Source of the DNA: Rheinheimera sp. A13L
Lineage (GTDB): Bacteria > Pseudomonadota > Gammaproteobacteria > Enterobacterales > Alteromonadaceae
NCBI RefSeq assembly: GCF_000217935.1
Contig: NZ_AFHI01000020.1
Span: forward strand, 1-64,000
DNA: 64,000 nt
Direction: 5' to 3'
Shown one piece after another: positions 28,683 to 36,681 of this stretch. Below the pieces are notes generated by a model. That model saw nothing but the letters and a program-made list of their open reading frames with translations, was not told the DNA's origin and did not search any database. The translations under genes and the position numbers were made by a program. Each line of letters begins with the position of its first letter. The stretch's first letter is position 1.

Positions 28683-29387
28683 ATGAAATGTCTAGTTGTA
28701 TTGTTAAGCCTGCTTTGCGCCCTGGTGCAGGCTGCGCCATTAAAAGTAGGGTTGCATGACTCTGCGCCCTGGGCTTATCGGAATGCTCAGGGCGAAATTA
28801 CCGGGCTGGATTATGAAATAGTCAAAACCATTTTACAGCGTGAAGGCATTGAAGCCGAATTTGAGCTTTATAGTTACAGCCGTTTATTAAAACTCTTCTC
28901 AGAAAAAAAGCTGGATATGGCCAGTCCAGTCGGCGTGCCTTATCCCGGCGCATTTTATAGCCAGCCTTACTTTACTGTGCTGGATGTTGTGGTGACCAAA
29001 AACAGCAGCCCTTTGTCGATTAATAGCCTGAAAGATTTGGAAGGGAAAACTATAGTCGCCTACCAGCAAGCCAGTGAAGTACTGGGTCCGGATTTTGCTG
29101 CAACTGTTAAAAAAGCCCATTATCTGGAGGAGGCTGACAGAGTACAGCAGTTTGAATTATTGATGAACGACAGGGTCCAGTTGATGATAGGTGACGCCAA
29201 AGTGCTGGCTTATTACGCAACCAAACATTATGGAGCCAAAAGCATCAAGAGCCACCAGATACTGCCCTCTGTAGATTACCCTGCAGCCTTCTGGAATGCA
29301 GAATTACAGGCAAAGTTTAACTCAGGTCTGCTGCACCTGACCGAGTCAGGCGAGTTTGACCAGATCCACGCTAAACCCCGGCTTTAA
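28683..29387 (+). CDS. Periplasmic substrate-binding protein (SBP_bac_3 family)
   Basis: The 234-residue protein has a signal peptide (about 1-17) and a family 3 binding fold: LKVGLHDSAPWAYRNAQGEITGLDYEIVK, then LFSEKKLDMASPVGV, the hinge LKDLEGKTIVAYQQAS, and LLMNDRVQLMIGDA. Such proteins bind amino acids or serve as sensor domains. No permease lies nearby. A GGAG site precedes the ATG. The last 12 codons and the stop lie inside the first unit of the 52-bp tandem repeat that follows, so the C-terminus is part of that repeat. Confidence 0.85.
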   Translation: MKCLVVLLSLLCALVQAAPLKVGLHDSAPWAYRNAQGEITGLDYEIVKTILQREGIEAEFELYSYSRLLKLFSEKKLDMASPVGVPYPGAFYSQPYFTVLDVVVTKNSSPLSINSLKDLEGKTIVAYQQASEVLGPDFAATVKKAHYLEEADRVQQFELLMNDRVQLMIGDAKVLAYYATKHYGAKSIKSHQILPSVDYPAAFWNAELQAKFNSGLLHLTESGEFDQIHAKPRL

Positions 29388-29563
29388 TTCAGGCTGTTGA
29401 TGCGAGTTTGACCGGGTCCACACTCAAACCCAGTTTCAATTCAGGCTTTTAATGCGAGTTTGACCGGGTCCATGCTAAAACCCAATTTCAATTCAGGCTG
29501 TTGATGCGAGTTTGACCGGGTCCAGATCAACACTAAACCCCAGTTTCAATTCAGGCTTTTGAT
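29350..29563. repeat. 52-bp tandem repeat, four units, between convergent genes
   Basis: The unit starts GCGAGTTTGACCGGGTCCA and ends CAATTCAGGCTKTTRAT. Copies begin at 29350, 29402, 29454 and 29506, an exact 52-base period; the last copy has about six extra bases. The first copy is the 3' end of the binding-protein gene (coding GEFDQIHAKPRL and stop). The last copy runs into the final codons (KSLN and stop) of the acetyltransferase gene on the other strand. The non-coding copies show slight drift, so the array probably grew by slippage from the gene end. Confidence 0.9.
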
Positions 29564-30097
29564 TATTGTTGCCGGATTACCCGCCACTACTTTATAAGCT
29601 GGTACATCTTTCGTCACCACAGCACCGGCCGCGATTACAGCACCTTCACCTACCTTAACGCCAGGCAAAATAATAGCGCCACCGCCCACCCACACCGAAT
29701 GACCTATAGTCACAGCTTTGCCTTGTTCGAGCCCAGTTTTACGCTGAGCCGCATCCAACGGGTGAGTCACAGTGTAAACTTGTACTCCAGGCCCAAACAG
29801 CACATCATCGCCAATACTGACTTTTGCCGCATCTAAAATAACGCAGTTGTGGTTGGCATAGAAATTCTGGCCCAGCTCAATATTCTTGCCATAGTCACAG
29901 AAAAAATTCGGCTCTATATAACAGCTGCCCACTTTGCCAAATAGCTGCCTTGCTAACTCTTGATGAGCTTTAAAAGGCAAAGGGCCTTGCTGGTTAAGCT
30001 GAGCACATAAAGCCTTGGCCTGTACCCGCTGCTTGGCCAACACTTTATCTGCCGGATTAAACCATAAAGCTGCGGCCATTTTTTCCTGTTCAGTCAT
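29546..30097 (-). CDS. Maltose/galactoside O-acetyltransferase family protein
   Basis: The 183-residue enzyme is a left-handed beta-helix acetyltransferase like Maa and LacA, moving acetyl from acetyl-CoA to a sugar hydroxyl. The N-terminal Mac domain ([20 protein letters not shown]) is followed by hexapeptide repeats with the catalytic His in [12 protein letters not shown] and the motif [35 protein letters not shown]. Four C-terminal codons lie in the tandem repeat. It stands about 4 kb from the maltodextrin locus and has no copy of that locus's operator nearby, so a functional link is only a guess. Confidence 0.9.
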   Translation of the reverse strand: MTEQEKMAAALWFNPADKVLAKQRVQAKALCAQLNQQGPLPFKAHQELARQLFGKVGSCYIEPNFFCDYGKNIELGQNFYANHNCVILDAAKVSIGDDVLFGPGVQVYTVTHPLDAAQRKTGLEQGKAVTIGHSVWVGGGAIILPGVKVGEGAVIAAGAVVTKDVPAYKVVAGNPATIIKSLN

Positions 30098-30239
30098 CTG
30101 TTACTGCCTTTGTTTAACTTATAGATAAGTGAGTGCTGCTGGCAGAGCCATTAACACAAAGCTTCAGGCTTTTTATAGTCTTATGCGTTGGAATAGAGAT
30201 ATACTAAGGCTAATGTCGTTGTTTAGCCGGGTTTATCAG

Positions 30240-30923
30240 ATGAAAAAAACTAAAGTAGTGACCACCGAAGAAATATTACTCACCCTCTGCCATTCCGTTA
30301 CTCAGGTATTAGCTGCAGCAGGCAACGATAAAGTTGCCTATTCACCTATGGTACAAAAAATCCAAAAAACCTGCCTGCGCCCTGATCTTGGCTGTTTTGT
30401 GTTATTTGACGGTGGGTTTTCTGGTTTAGTCATTATCAACTTTACGTCGCAAGCAGCGATGGAAATTTACCGTAAATACATGATGAGCATGGGTATGCCA
30501 GAATCTGAACTGGCTAATTTCCATACCTCAGACGAAGTAGGTAATGTGATGGGCGAACTGATGAACCAAATCGTCGGCGACTTCACCAACAGAGTCCGTA
30601 TGGAGCTGCAAACCTCTATTAATCAAAGCCAGCCAAAAATGATGGCGATTAATAAACAAGTGCAAATCATGATCAATACTCAGTTGGATCAGCCTCAGGC
30701 CCGACGGGTCACCTTCAGCACACCAAACCATGCAATTTTTTATATGGAATTGTCGATGGATAAAACTGAATTTATCCAACTGCACGATTTCATCCCAACA
30801 CAGGATGAAAATCCGGACGATATTATTGCCAATACCAATGCGGCAGAATCAGAAGCGGCAGAAGCTGTTGAAGTATTAACTTCTGATGCGGATGATGATT
30901 TCCTGAAAAATCTGGGGCTTTAA
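30240..30923 (+). CDS. DUF3334 family protein
   Basis: A 227-residue cytoplasmic protein if started at the ATG at 30240 (MKKTKVVTTEEILL), where similarity to Shewanella and Vibrio DUF3334 proteins begins. Another ATG at 30213 has an AAGG site and would add nine residues. The core has CFVLFDGGFSGLVIINF and SDEVGNVMGELMNQIVGDFTNRVR, resembling the CheX/CheC-like fold, and the acidic tail ends DDDFLKNLGL. The CheX-like segment suggests a link to chemotaxis or phosphatase activity, but the function is not established. Confidence 0.8.
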   Translation: MKKTKVVTTEEILLTLCHSVTQVLAAAGNDKVAYSPMVQKIQKTCLRPDLGCFVLFDGGFSGLVIINFTSQAAMEIYRKYMMSMGMPESELANFHTSDEVGNVMGELMNQIVGDFTNRVRMELQTSINQSQPKMMAINKQVQIMINTQLDQPQARRVTFSTPNHAIFYMELSMDKTEFIQLHDFIPTQDENPDDIIANTNAAESEAAEAVEVLTSDADDDFLKNLGL

Positions 30924-30926
30924 GGT

Positions 30927-32150
30927 CTACATTCTGCCATCGGAGCGCGGCTCAGATGGCAGTTTTATCCGGAAGCTGGCGCCACCTAAACGACTTTCAC
31001 CCACTTCAATACTGGCTTTATGCCATTCAAGCACACGACAGACAATAGCCAGCCCTAAACCAAAACCACCAAAACCTTTTTGTCTGCTGGGGTCTAAACG
31101 CACAAAAGGTTTAAGTATTTCCGCCCTTTTTTCTGGCGCTATGCCAGGACCATCGTCTTCGACACCTATTTCAATACCAGATGCAGCAGGCTCTACTACC
31201 AGTAACACTTTGCTCCTGGCAAAACGTTTGGCATTCACCAGTAAGTTTTGTACCGCCCTTTCCAGATAGTGGCCATCACAGATATAAACACAGCTGTTGC
31301 TCAGGTGCAGTTCAATGGCAGCACCGGGCAAAGGAGATAACTTCTCCACTAAATTTTGCAGCAACTCAGACAAGTCTACCTGCTGCATCTTCAACTGAGG
31401 TTGCGTGGATTCAAGACGGGCGTAATCCAGCATCTCGTCCACCAGTTGCTCCAGCTCTTTGACATCATTCAGCATCAACTGTTTTTCGTCCTGGGCCAAA
31501 GCAGACAGCTCCAAAGCAAAACTTAAACGGGCTAAAGGCGTACGCAACTCGTGCGAAACGGCCTGCGTCATTTCACGCTGTAAACCAAGCAATCGCTGGA
31601 TTTGTTGTCGCATTTGTTCAAAGCTAATGGCGATTGGAGCAATGAATGAGCGAACAGGAACAGCAGCTGTGCCTGTCGGATCCGATAATTGTTGTTTTAA
31701 CTTCTGAATATCACGGGCTACAGGCCAGAGCCATAACCAGACAGCTATAGCCAACAGACCCAAAAACAACAAACTAAACCAATAAGAGGGCACTGTACTC
31801 TCGCTCAGATCTGTAGGCCCCAACTGCCATAATTCGCCCTGCTGCATAGTGTAAAAAAACACCTGATCCCGGGTGAACAAAGGCACAACCTGCCCCGCCT
31901 CTAATGCAGCTTGTTCAGCTTCAGACCATAAAATACTGCCTGCAGGCAACAAAGTGACAGGTAAAGCAGAAGAAAGCTGAGCTTGGGGTAAAGACTGTGT
32001 CCTGAGTTGACCGGCAAGATTGTCTGCCACCAGCATAACCCAAGGCGGGACCTGGCTTTGTGTTTCCTGCCAGATACGCTCTACTGTCCAGCCAACACCA
32101 ATCAGTACCAGCGAAATAAACAAGTAAAAATGCAGAAATAATCTGGACAC
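30927..32150 (-). CDS. Sensor histidine kinase (RstB-like)
   Basis: A 407-residue kinase with two transmembrane helices (about 5-23 and 125-145) around a periplasmic loop of about 100 residues. A HAMP-like region leads to the H-box SHELRTPLARL, with the phosphorylated His at 200, then the N-box VQNLLVNAKRFA and the G-boxes EDDGPGIAPE and GFGLGLAIV. It pairs with the response regulator upstream. The likely start is a GTG at 32150 with only a weak GGG upstream. The ERIC-like element fills the space to the regulator, so the original translation signal may have been displaced. Confidence 0.9.
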   Translation of the reverse strand: MSRLFLHFYLFISLVLIGVGWTVERIWQETQSQVPPWVMLVADNLAGQLRTQSLPQAQLSSALPVTLLPAGSILWSEAEQAALEAGQVVPLFTRDQVFFYTMQQGELWQLGPTDLSESTVPSYWFSLLFLGLLAIAVWLWLWPVARDIQKLKQQLSDPTGTAAVPVRSFIAPIAISFEQMRQQIQRLLGLQREMTQAVSHELRTPLARLSFALELSALAQDEKQLMLNDVKELEQLVDEMLDYARLESTQPQLKMQQVDLSELLQNLVEKLSPLPGAAIELHLSNSCVYICDGHYLERAVQNLLVNAKRFARSKVLLVVEPAASGIEIGVEDDGPGIAPEKRAEILKPFVRLDPSRQKGFGGFGLGLAIVCRVLEWHKASIEVGESRLGGASFRIKLPSEPRSDGRM

Positions 32151-32152
32151 TT

Positions 32153-32299
32153 ACTAAAACCCAAAGCAATTGGAATTGCAGCGCGACGACAAGCGCATCA
32201 AACCGCAATCGCATAGGTGCGCTATGTGATTGCGGCGAGACTCTTTACCATAACAGCATGCAGTCAACAAAGCTGCGGCTTCAAGTGAGCAGGGTTTAT
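32153..32299. repeat. ERIC-like intergenic repeat unit, copy A
   Basis: The plus strand reads AAACCCAAAGCAATTGGAAT, then TGCAGCGCGACGACAAGCG, a central hairpin CCGCAATCGCATAG / CTATGTGATTGCGG (32203-32216 with 32222-32235), and ends AGCTGCGGCTTCAAGTGAG-CAGGGTTTATGA. The order and ends recall enterobacterial ERIC/IRU elements (TATACCC... central hairpin ...GCTTGAAGTATGACGGGTATA). It fills the whole gap between the response-regulator stop and the kinase start. Confidence 0.7.
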
Positions 32300-32991
32300 G
32301 AGTTCCAGGCATCAGCAACAAACAAATATCCTTTGCCCCACACAGTTTTGATCCGGAAAGGCGTTTCAGCATTGTCATTTAACTTTCGGCGCAAATGCGA
32401 TACCCGCACATCGACAGTGCGATCCAGACCATCGTATTCACGACCAATAATTTGTTTGTGAATAGCCTCACGTTTGACGGTCTGGCCGGCATGTTTAGCT
32501 AACATCCATAACAAATCAAACTCGTAGCTGGTTAATTCAACCAGTTGTCCGTCAAAGTGAGCTTCGCGGGCACTGTTGTTCAGATTCAGCTTGCCGAAGC
32601 TAAGCTCCTGATTTTCAGTTTTCTGAACTGGATTGCCGCGTCTTAATAACGCATGAACCCGAGCCAGTAATACACGAGGCTCCACAGGTTTAATCACATA
32701 ATCATCAGCGCCCAATTCCAAACCCAGCACCTGATCGATATCACCTTGCTTGGCCGTTAACATCAGCACAGGAGCGGTAAACCAGGGGCGTATAGCCCGG
32801 CAAATGCTAAAACCATCCATACCAGGCAACATCAGGTCAAGAATAACCAGATCAGGCTGCCAGGTCTGGCAAATAGCAGGCACAGTATCACCTCTGCTTT
32901 CCTGTCTGACGTCAAAACCATGTTGCTGCAAAAAACTCTGCACTAAAGCCGCCAGACGGGCATCATCTTCAACTAATAAGATTTTTTGCAT
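32296..32991 (-). CDS. OmpR-family response regulator (RstA-like)
   Basis: A 231-residue regulator. The receiver domain has acidic residues D9/D10, the phosphoacceptor D52 (LVILDLMLPGMDG), T79-type switch residue in MLTAKQG and the conserved Lys in DYVIKPVEP. The winged-helix domain (about 128-228) has LTSYEFDLLWMLAKHAGQTV and RTVDVRVSHLRRKL. Its ATG shares one base with the stop of the DUF3019 gene (TAATG), so the two are coupled. It partners the kinase downstream, and MipA/OmpV and DUF3019 precede it; this four-gene order is, as far as I recall, conserved in Shewanella relatives. Confidence 0.93.
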   Translation of the reverse strand: MQKILLVEDDARLAALVQSFLQQHGFDVRQESRGDTVPAICQTWQPDLVILDLMLPGMDGFSICRAIRPWFTAPVLMLTAKQGDIDQVLGLELGADDYVIKPVEPRVLLARVHALLRRGNPVQKTENQELSFGKLNLNNSAREAHFDGQLVELTSYEFDLLWMLAKHAGQTVKREAIHKQIIGREYDGLDRTVDVRVSHLRRKLNDNAETPFRIKTVWGKGYLFVADAWNS

Positions 32992-33365
32992 TAAAACACA
33001 CTCCAGGGAGCCACCAGACGGCGTCTTTTTTCCGGCTGACGGCTTAATACAATTAACTCTTTTTGCAACAACACTTGCCTGTCGTTTTGCAATCTCACTT
33101 CCGTTTTACCTGGCCAGTTTAACTCTTGTTGCCACTGTCCCTGTTGTGCCTGTTGCCAACACTGCATCTGTTGTTGTGCAAAATACAGACATAAATTTTC
33201 CGCCTTACTGCTGCTCCAACTGACGGTCAGCTGTGCTTCACAATTTTGTTCCACTGTTGCAGCAACGCAAAAAGCCGGACTTACAGACCAGCATAATTCA
33301 GCATTGCATTCAGGGACTTGAGCGGTCGCCAGCAGCATATTACCGGCGAATAACAGCCCGAACAT
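32991..33365 (-). CDS. DUF3019 family secreted protein
   Basis: A 124-residue protein with a signal peptide (about 1-16) and conserved cysteines (CNAELCWSVSPAFCVA, QNCEAQL, LCLYF, QCWQQ) that suggest disulfides. The segment EAQLTVSWSSSKAENLCLYF is the DUF3019 core. An AAGGATAGGGA site precedes the ATG. It lies 14 bases after the MipA/OmpV gene and one base into the response regulator. It may sense or modulate the two-component system from the periplasm; this is inference from context. Confidence 0.8.
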   Translation of the reverse strand: MFGLLFAGNMLLATAQVPECNAELCWSVSPAFCVAATVEQNCEAQLTVSWSSSKAENLCLYFAQQQMQCWQQAQQGQWQQELNWPGKTEVRLQNDRQVLLQKELIVLSRQPEKRRRLVAPWSVF

Positions 33366-33379
33366 TCCCTATCCTTGCG

Positions 33380-34237
33380 TCAATAAAAGCGATAACTTAC
33401 ACCTACAAACCAGGTCTGCACTGAATCATCCTGCACTAACGGACTATCCGTCATTGCATCATCCAAATGCAGATATCTATAAAAAGTCAGCAATGACCAA
33501 CGCTGGTTCAACGCTTTTTGCCAGCCTAACCTTAATTCAGGTTGCCAGCTGGCACTGCCCTGATAACGCTGCAGATAATAGAGGTCATCCTCGTCGACAC
33601 CATAATAGGTCTCGATGAGTTTGGCGCTTTTCCAGTATAAACTGGTACTAAGGTCAAACTGTCCTCCAGCAAAAGGCCAAAACCGTGACCAGCTCAGGCT
33701 GGCGTTCTGACCTTTGTACTTTGAACTGATGTCCTGCCACAGGTTCAATCGGCTTTGCCATTGCTCACCAAACCAGTTGAACTGTATACCAGCGTCTACT
33801 GCTGTGGGCCGTTTTTTGACATCTGTAATAGACACTGCAGCCAGAGATTTTTCAGTGCCAGTGTCGACTTCCGGTGGCAGCAAGGATCCTGAAGTCCTCA
33901 TACTGACTACATTGCCGGCAAACCAACGCTGGAAATAGCCTTTTTCTGAATTCAGCCGCATCACCATACTGACGGCAAATTGCTCATTTTGCTTTAGGCT
34001 ATATCCCAAAGTACCATTATCAATAAACCAGGAGTCAGTGTAATAACTAAAGTCAGGTAAAAGCAGCATAGGAAAGCTGTCGCCGTCATACAATGGATTA
34101 CTGCGTTGCCCTGCCCCCAAAGCCATAGAAAGCTGAAACTGATGGGGAGCTACGCAGCCTTCTTCATCAGTAGCGCATGCGAATGCAGTACTGCTGCCTA
34201 AAAGACAGAAAAGAAAAAGCCAAGCCACTGATTTCAT
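33380..34237 (-). CDS. MipA/OmpV family outer-membrane protein
   Basis: The 285-residue protein starts at the ATG at 34237 (MKSVAWLFLF); the frame reaches back to a GTG at 34270. A signal peptide (about 1-21) is followed by a beta-barrel: LSMALGAGQRSNPLYDGDSFPMLLLPDFSYYTDSWFIDNGTLGYSL is the MipA/OmpV start, and the chain ends in VGVSYRFY with an aromatic terminal residue. The family forms outer-membrane barrels tied to cell-wall enzyme scaffolding or envelope stress responses. It heads the operon with DUF3019 and the RstAB-like system. Confidence 0.88.
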   Translation of the reverse strand: MKSVAWLFLFCLLGSSTAFACATDEEGCVAPHQFQLSMALGAGQRSNPLYDGDSFPMLLLPDFSYYTDSWFIDNGTLGYSLKQNEQFAVSMVMRLNSEKGYFQRWFAGNVVSMRTSGSLLPPEVDTGTEKSLAAVSITDVKKRPTAVDAGIQFNWFGEQWQSRLNLWQDISSKYKGQNASLSWSRFWPFAGGQFDLSTSLYWKSAKLIETYYGVDEDDLYYLQRYQGSASWQPELRLGWQKALNQRWSLLTFYRYLHLDDAMTDSPLVQDDSVQTWFVGVSYRFY

Positions 34238-34573
34238 CAAAATACTACCCAAAGCATGAATGGCCTTCACTTTAGCATTGAAAGCAAAACAGCTTAAGTA
34301 AAGTTAACAACTTCACACAAATTGCCGCATAAAATCACAGCAAAGCAGCAGGCTTTTTCTGACCCGAAGCACAGGAGCTAAAGACCTTTTCTCTGCAGGG
34401 GTGAAAAGGATCCAACAGGCTAATTTAATGCTATGATGCCGGACGCTCACAAGAACAATCAGCTTGTAGCAGCAAGGCAACAACAGAAAGAGTCCCTTTG
34501 CACATAGTTGTCTTATGTGATGAGGGTGAGAAAGCGCAGCCAACGCAGCTGCAGCTTCAAGTGAGAAGGGTAT
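34238..34573. other. 336-bp divergent promoter region
   Basis: Between the MipA operon and the LacI-family gene. It holds an inverted repeat CCTTTTC/GAAAAGG (34385-34391, 34403-34409) and, from about 34448 on, an ERIC-like element that reaches the LacI-family start codon. Promoters for both directions must lie here; no convincing -35/-10 pair stands out. Confidence 0.6.
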
Positions 34574-34576
34574 ATG
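34448..34576. repeat. ERIC-like intergenic repeat unit, copy B
   Basis: The plus strand has AATCAGCTTGTAGCAGCAAGG, a central CACATA/TATGTG hairpin (34501-34506, 34514-34519), GATGAGGGTGAGAAAGCGCAG, CCAACGCAGCTGCAGCTTCAA and GTGAGAAGGGTATATGA. The last 31 bases match copy A at 28 positions. The second half closely follows the ERIC consensus order (GACTGGGGTGAGCG, GCGCAGCCAACGC, CTGCAGCTTGAAGT, GGGTATA). The right end covers the ribosome-binding site and start codon of the LacI-family gene. Confidence 0.75.
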
Positions 34577-35647
34577 AAGTCAACAAATCAGCCAGGAATA
34601 GCCCCGATGACACCGTTGAAAGGAAAAGCGACCTCCTTTGATATCGCCTATCTTGCCGGTGTATCCCAATCTACAGTTTCCCGTGCATTGCGTGACAGCC
34701 CAGCTGTAAATCAGGAAACCAAAGACAAAATTTTTGCCATCGCCAAGCAGTTAAATTACAAGGTGGATAAAAACGCCAGTAATTTACGAAAACAAACCAC
34801 TGGTACCCTGGCGCTGTTGCTGTTTGAAGACCCTACTGTGGATGAATCACAAATTAATCCATTTTTTCTTGCTATGTTGGGCAGTATTACCCGCGCCTGC
34901 AGCCAGCGTGGCCATGATTTATTAGTCTCCTTTCAACAACTCAGTAATGACTGGCATGCCGACTACGAAGACAGTAAAAAAGCGGATGGCATCATTCTGC
35001 TGGGTTATGGCGATTACAAAGACTACGAAGAAAAACTCAATACCCTGTTAGCCCAGCAAACCCACTTTGTTTGCTGGGGCGCTGAAGTGCACGGCCATCC
35101 TGAATTCACTATCCGCAGTAATAACCTGCAAGGTGGTAAGTTGGCCGGACAGCACCTGTTGCAACAAGGCAGAAAACGTTTTGCATTTCTTGGTAATGCG
35201 TCGGACCACAGCCCTGAATTTTTGGCCCGGTATCAGGGCATGGTTCATGCTTTAGAACAGGCAGGTATATCAGAAAGCACTGTGGCACAACTGGACGCTA
35301 TTTCAACAGAGCAGGCAGGTTTTGATGCTATCAACCAATTACTTGCTCAGGGCAAAAGCTTTGACGCCTTATTCTGCGCCAGTGATCTGATAGCTATAGG
35401 TGCTATTCGCGCTTTGCAGAAAAAAGGCCTGAAAGTACCGGAAGATGTTGCCGTTGTTGGCTTTGACGATATTCCGGTTGCTTCCTTTGCTTCTCCTGCT
35501 TTAACCACTATTCAGCAAAATACCTCGCTGGCTGGTGAGATGCTGGTGGTCAATTTATTAAAACTGATTAATCATCAGGCTGTAGAGCTGACAGAAATTC
35601 AGCCAAAAATCATCGTCCGTCAATCTTGTGGTGCTGCAGAGCGTTAA
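34574..35647 (+). CDS. LacI-family regulator of the maltodextrin locus (MalR-like)
   Basis: A 357-residue repressor. The helix-turn-helix (about 21-45) reads FDIAYLAGVSQSTVSRALRD, the hinge YKVDKNASNLRKQ follows, and the periplasmic-binding-like core has GFDALFCASDLIAIGAI and VVGFDDIPVASFASPALTTIQQ. The start at 34574 uses AAGGG, which comes from the ERIC-like element; an internal ATG at 34607 after AGGAATAG is an alternative. Its position by the MFS sugar transporter, and the repeated palindrome TGAATACGTATTCA across the locus, suggest it binds that site and responds to a maltodextrin. rlmF follows 21 bases later. Confidence 0.88.
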   Translation: MKSTNQPGIAPMTPLKGKATSFDIAYLAGVSQSTVSRALRDSPAVNQETKDKIFAIAKQLNYKVDKNASNLRKQTTGTLALLLFEDPTVDESQINPFFLAMLGSITRACSQRGHDLLVSFQQLSNDWHADYEDSKKADGIILLGYGDYKDYEEKLNTLLAQQTHFVCWGAEVHGHPEFTIRSNNLQGGKLAGQHLLQQGRKRFAFLGNASDHSPEFLARYQGMVHALEQAGISESTVAQLDAISTEQAGFDAINQLLAQGKSFDALFCASDLIAIGAIRALQKKGLKVPEDVAVVGFDDIPVASFASPALTTIQQNTSLAGEMLVVNLLKLINHQAVELTEIQPKIIVRQSCGAAER

Positions 35648-35668
35648 GCTGCAGCCCAGGTTCTTTTT

Positions 35669-36598
35669 ATGACTCCCACTTCCAAAGGCCTTCATCCTCG
35701 TAACAAGCACCAGCAAGCTTATGATTTTGAAGTTTTATCCGCTGCAGTACCGGCTTTAACTGCCTTTGTGCGCGACAACGGCTATGGCACAGTTTCGATT
35801 GATTTTGCCAACCCTCAGGCTGTTAAAACCCTGAATCAGGCTTTGTTAAAACACTTTTATGCGATACCCCACTGGCAATTGCCCGAGCAGTTTTTATGCC
35901 CCGCAGTGCCGGGAAGAGTGGATTATCTGCATTATCTGGCCGATCTGTTAGCGCCTCTGAACAAAGGTAAAATTCCAACAGGTTCGAAGCTGCAACTGCT
36001 GGACACCGGCTGTGGTGCCAATCTGATTTACCCTTTGCTTGCTCAGGCTGAATATGGCTGGAAAGTTACAGCCTCAGAACTGGACCCGGAAGCACTGGCT
36101 GCAGCTGTGTTATTGATAGACCAAAACCAGCTGCACCATAAAATAGCGTTACGGCAGCAGCACAAAAGCGAACTGATATTTCAGGGTATTATTCAGCCTG
36201 ATGATCTGTTTGATTTAACCTTATGCAATCCACCTTTTCACAGCTCCGCTGAGCAGGCTCAGGCGGGCAGTGAACGCAAAGCGAAAAACCTCGGTCAGAA
36301 AAATACCAGACTGAACTTTGCTGGCCGTAATCATGAACTCTGGTGTGAAGGCGGAGAAGCGGCTTTTATTCGCCGTATGATCAACGAAAGTCAAAGCTAT
36401 GGACAACAAGTGTTGTGGTTTAGCAGTCTGGTTTCTAAACAGGAAAATCTGCCAATATTGCAGCGACAACTGACAACACTGGGTGCACAGCAGCAACTGA
36501 TTGAAATGCAACAAGGCAATAAACAAAGCAGGCTATTGGTATGGTCTTTTATGCAGCCAACACAACGTCAGTTGTGGGCAGACTATCGCTGGCGTTAA
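35669..36598 (+). CDS. rlmF: 23S rRNA m6A1618 methyltransferase
   Basis: The 309-residue enzyme methylates N6 of A1618 in 23S rRNA. It starts with the family's GLHPRNKHQQAYDF block, has the SAM-binding LLDTGCGANLIYPLL (about 110-124), ASELDPEAL, and the N6-methylase motif NPPFH (about 189-193), followed by NFAGRNHELWCEGGE. Length is as expected. It may share the transcript of the LacI-family gene just upstream, but the function is unrelated. Confidence 0.94.
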   Translation: MTPTSKGLHPRNKHQQAYDFEVLSAAVPALTAFVRDNGYGTVSIDFANPQAVKTLNQALLKHFYAIPHWQLPEQFLCPAVPGRVDYLHYLADLLAPLNKGKIPTGSKLQLLDTGCGANLIYPLLAQAEYGWKVTASELDPEALAAAVLLIDQNQLHHKIALRQQHKSELIFQGIIQPDDLFDLTLCNPPFHSSAEQAQAGSERKAKNLGQKNTRLNFAGRNHELWCEGGEAAFIRRMINESQSYGQQVLWFSSLVSKQENLPILQRQLTTLGAQQQLIEMQQGNKQSRLLVWSFMQPTQRQLWADYRWR

Positions 36599-36616
36599 AG
36601 CACAGCAGAGGAAGGC

Positions 36617-36675
36617 CCTGATCCAGCATAAAGCCGCGGATCAGGACGGACGCCATGACCTGCAGGCCATGGCGT
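36617..36675. terminator. Two hairpins between convergent genes
   Basis: CCTGATCC (36617-36624) pairs with GGATCAGG (36638-36645), and ACGCCATG (36650-36657) pairs with CATGGCGT (36668-36675). They lie between the rlmF stop and the stop of the convergent transporter. No long T tract follows, but two stacked hairpins here probably mark the ends of both transcripts. Confidence 0.5.
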
Positions 36676-36681
36676 TATGGA

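Noticed and set aside
29350-29563. Possible CRISPR array
   Set aside because: The 52-base units are contiguous with no unique spacers, and they carry gene ends; it is a simple tandem repeat.
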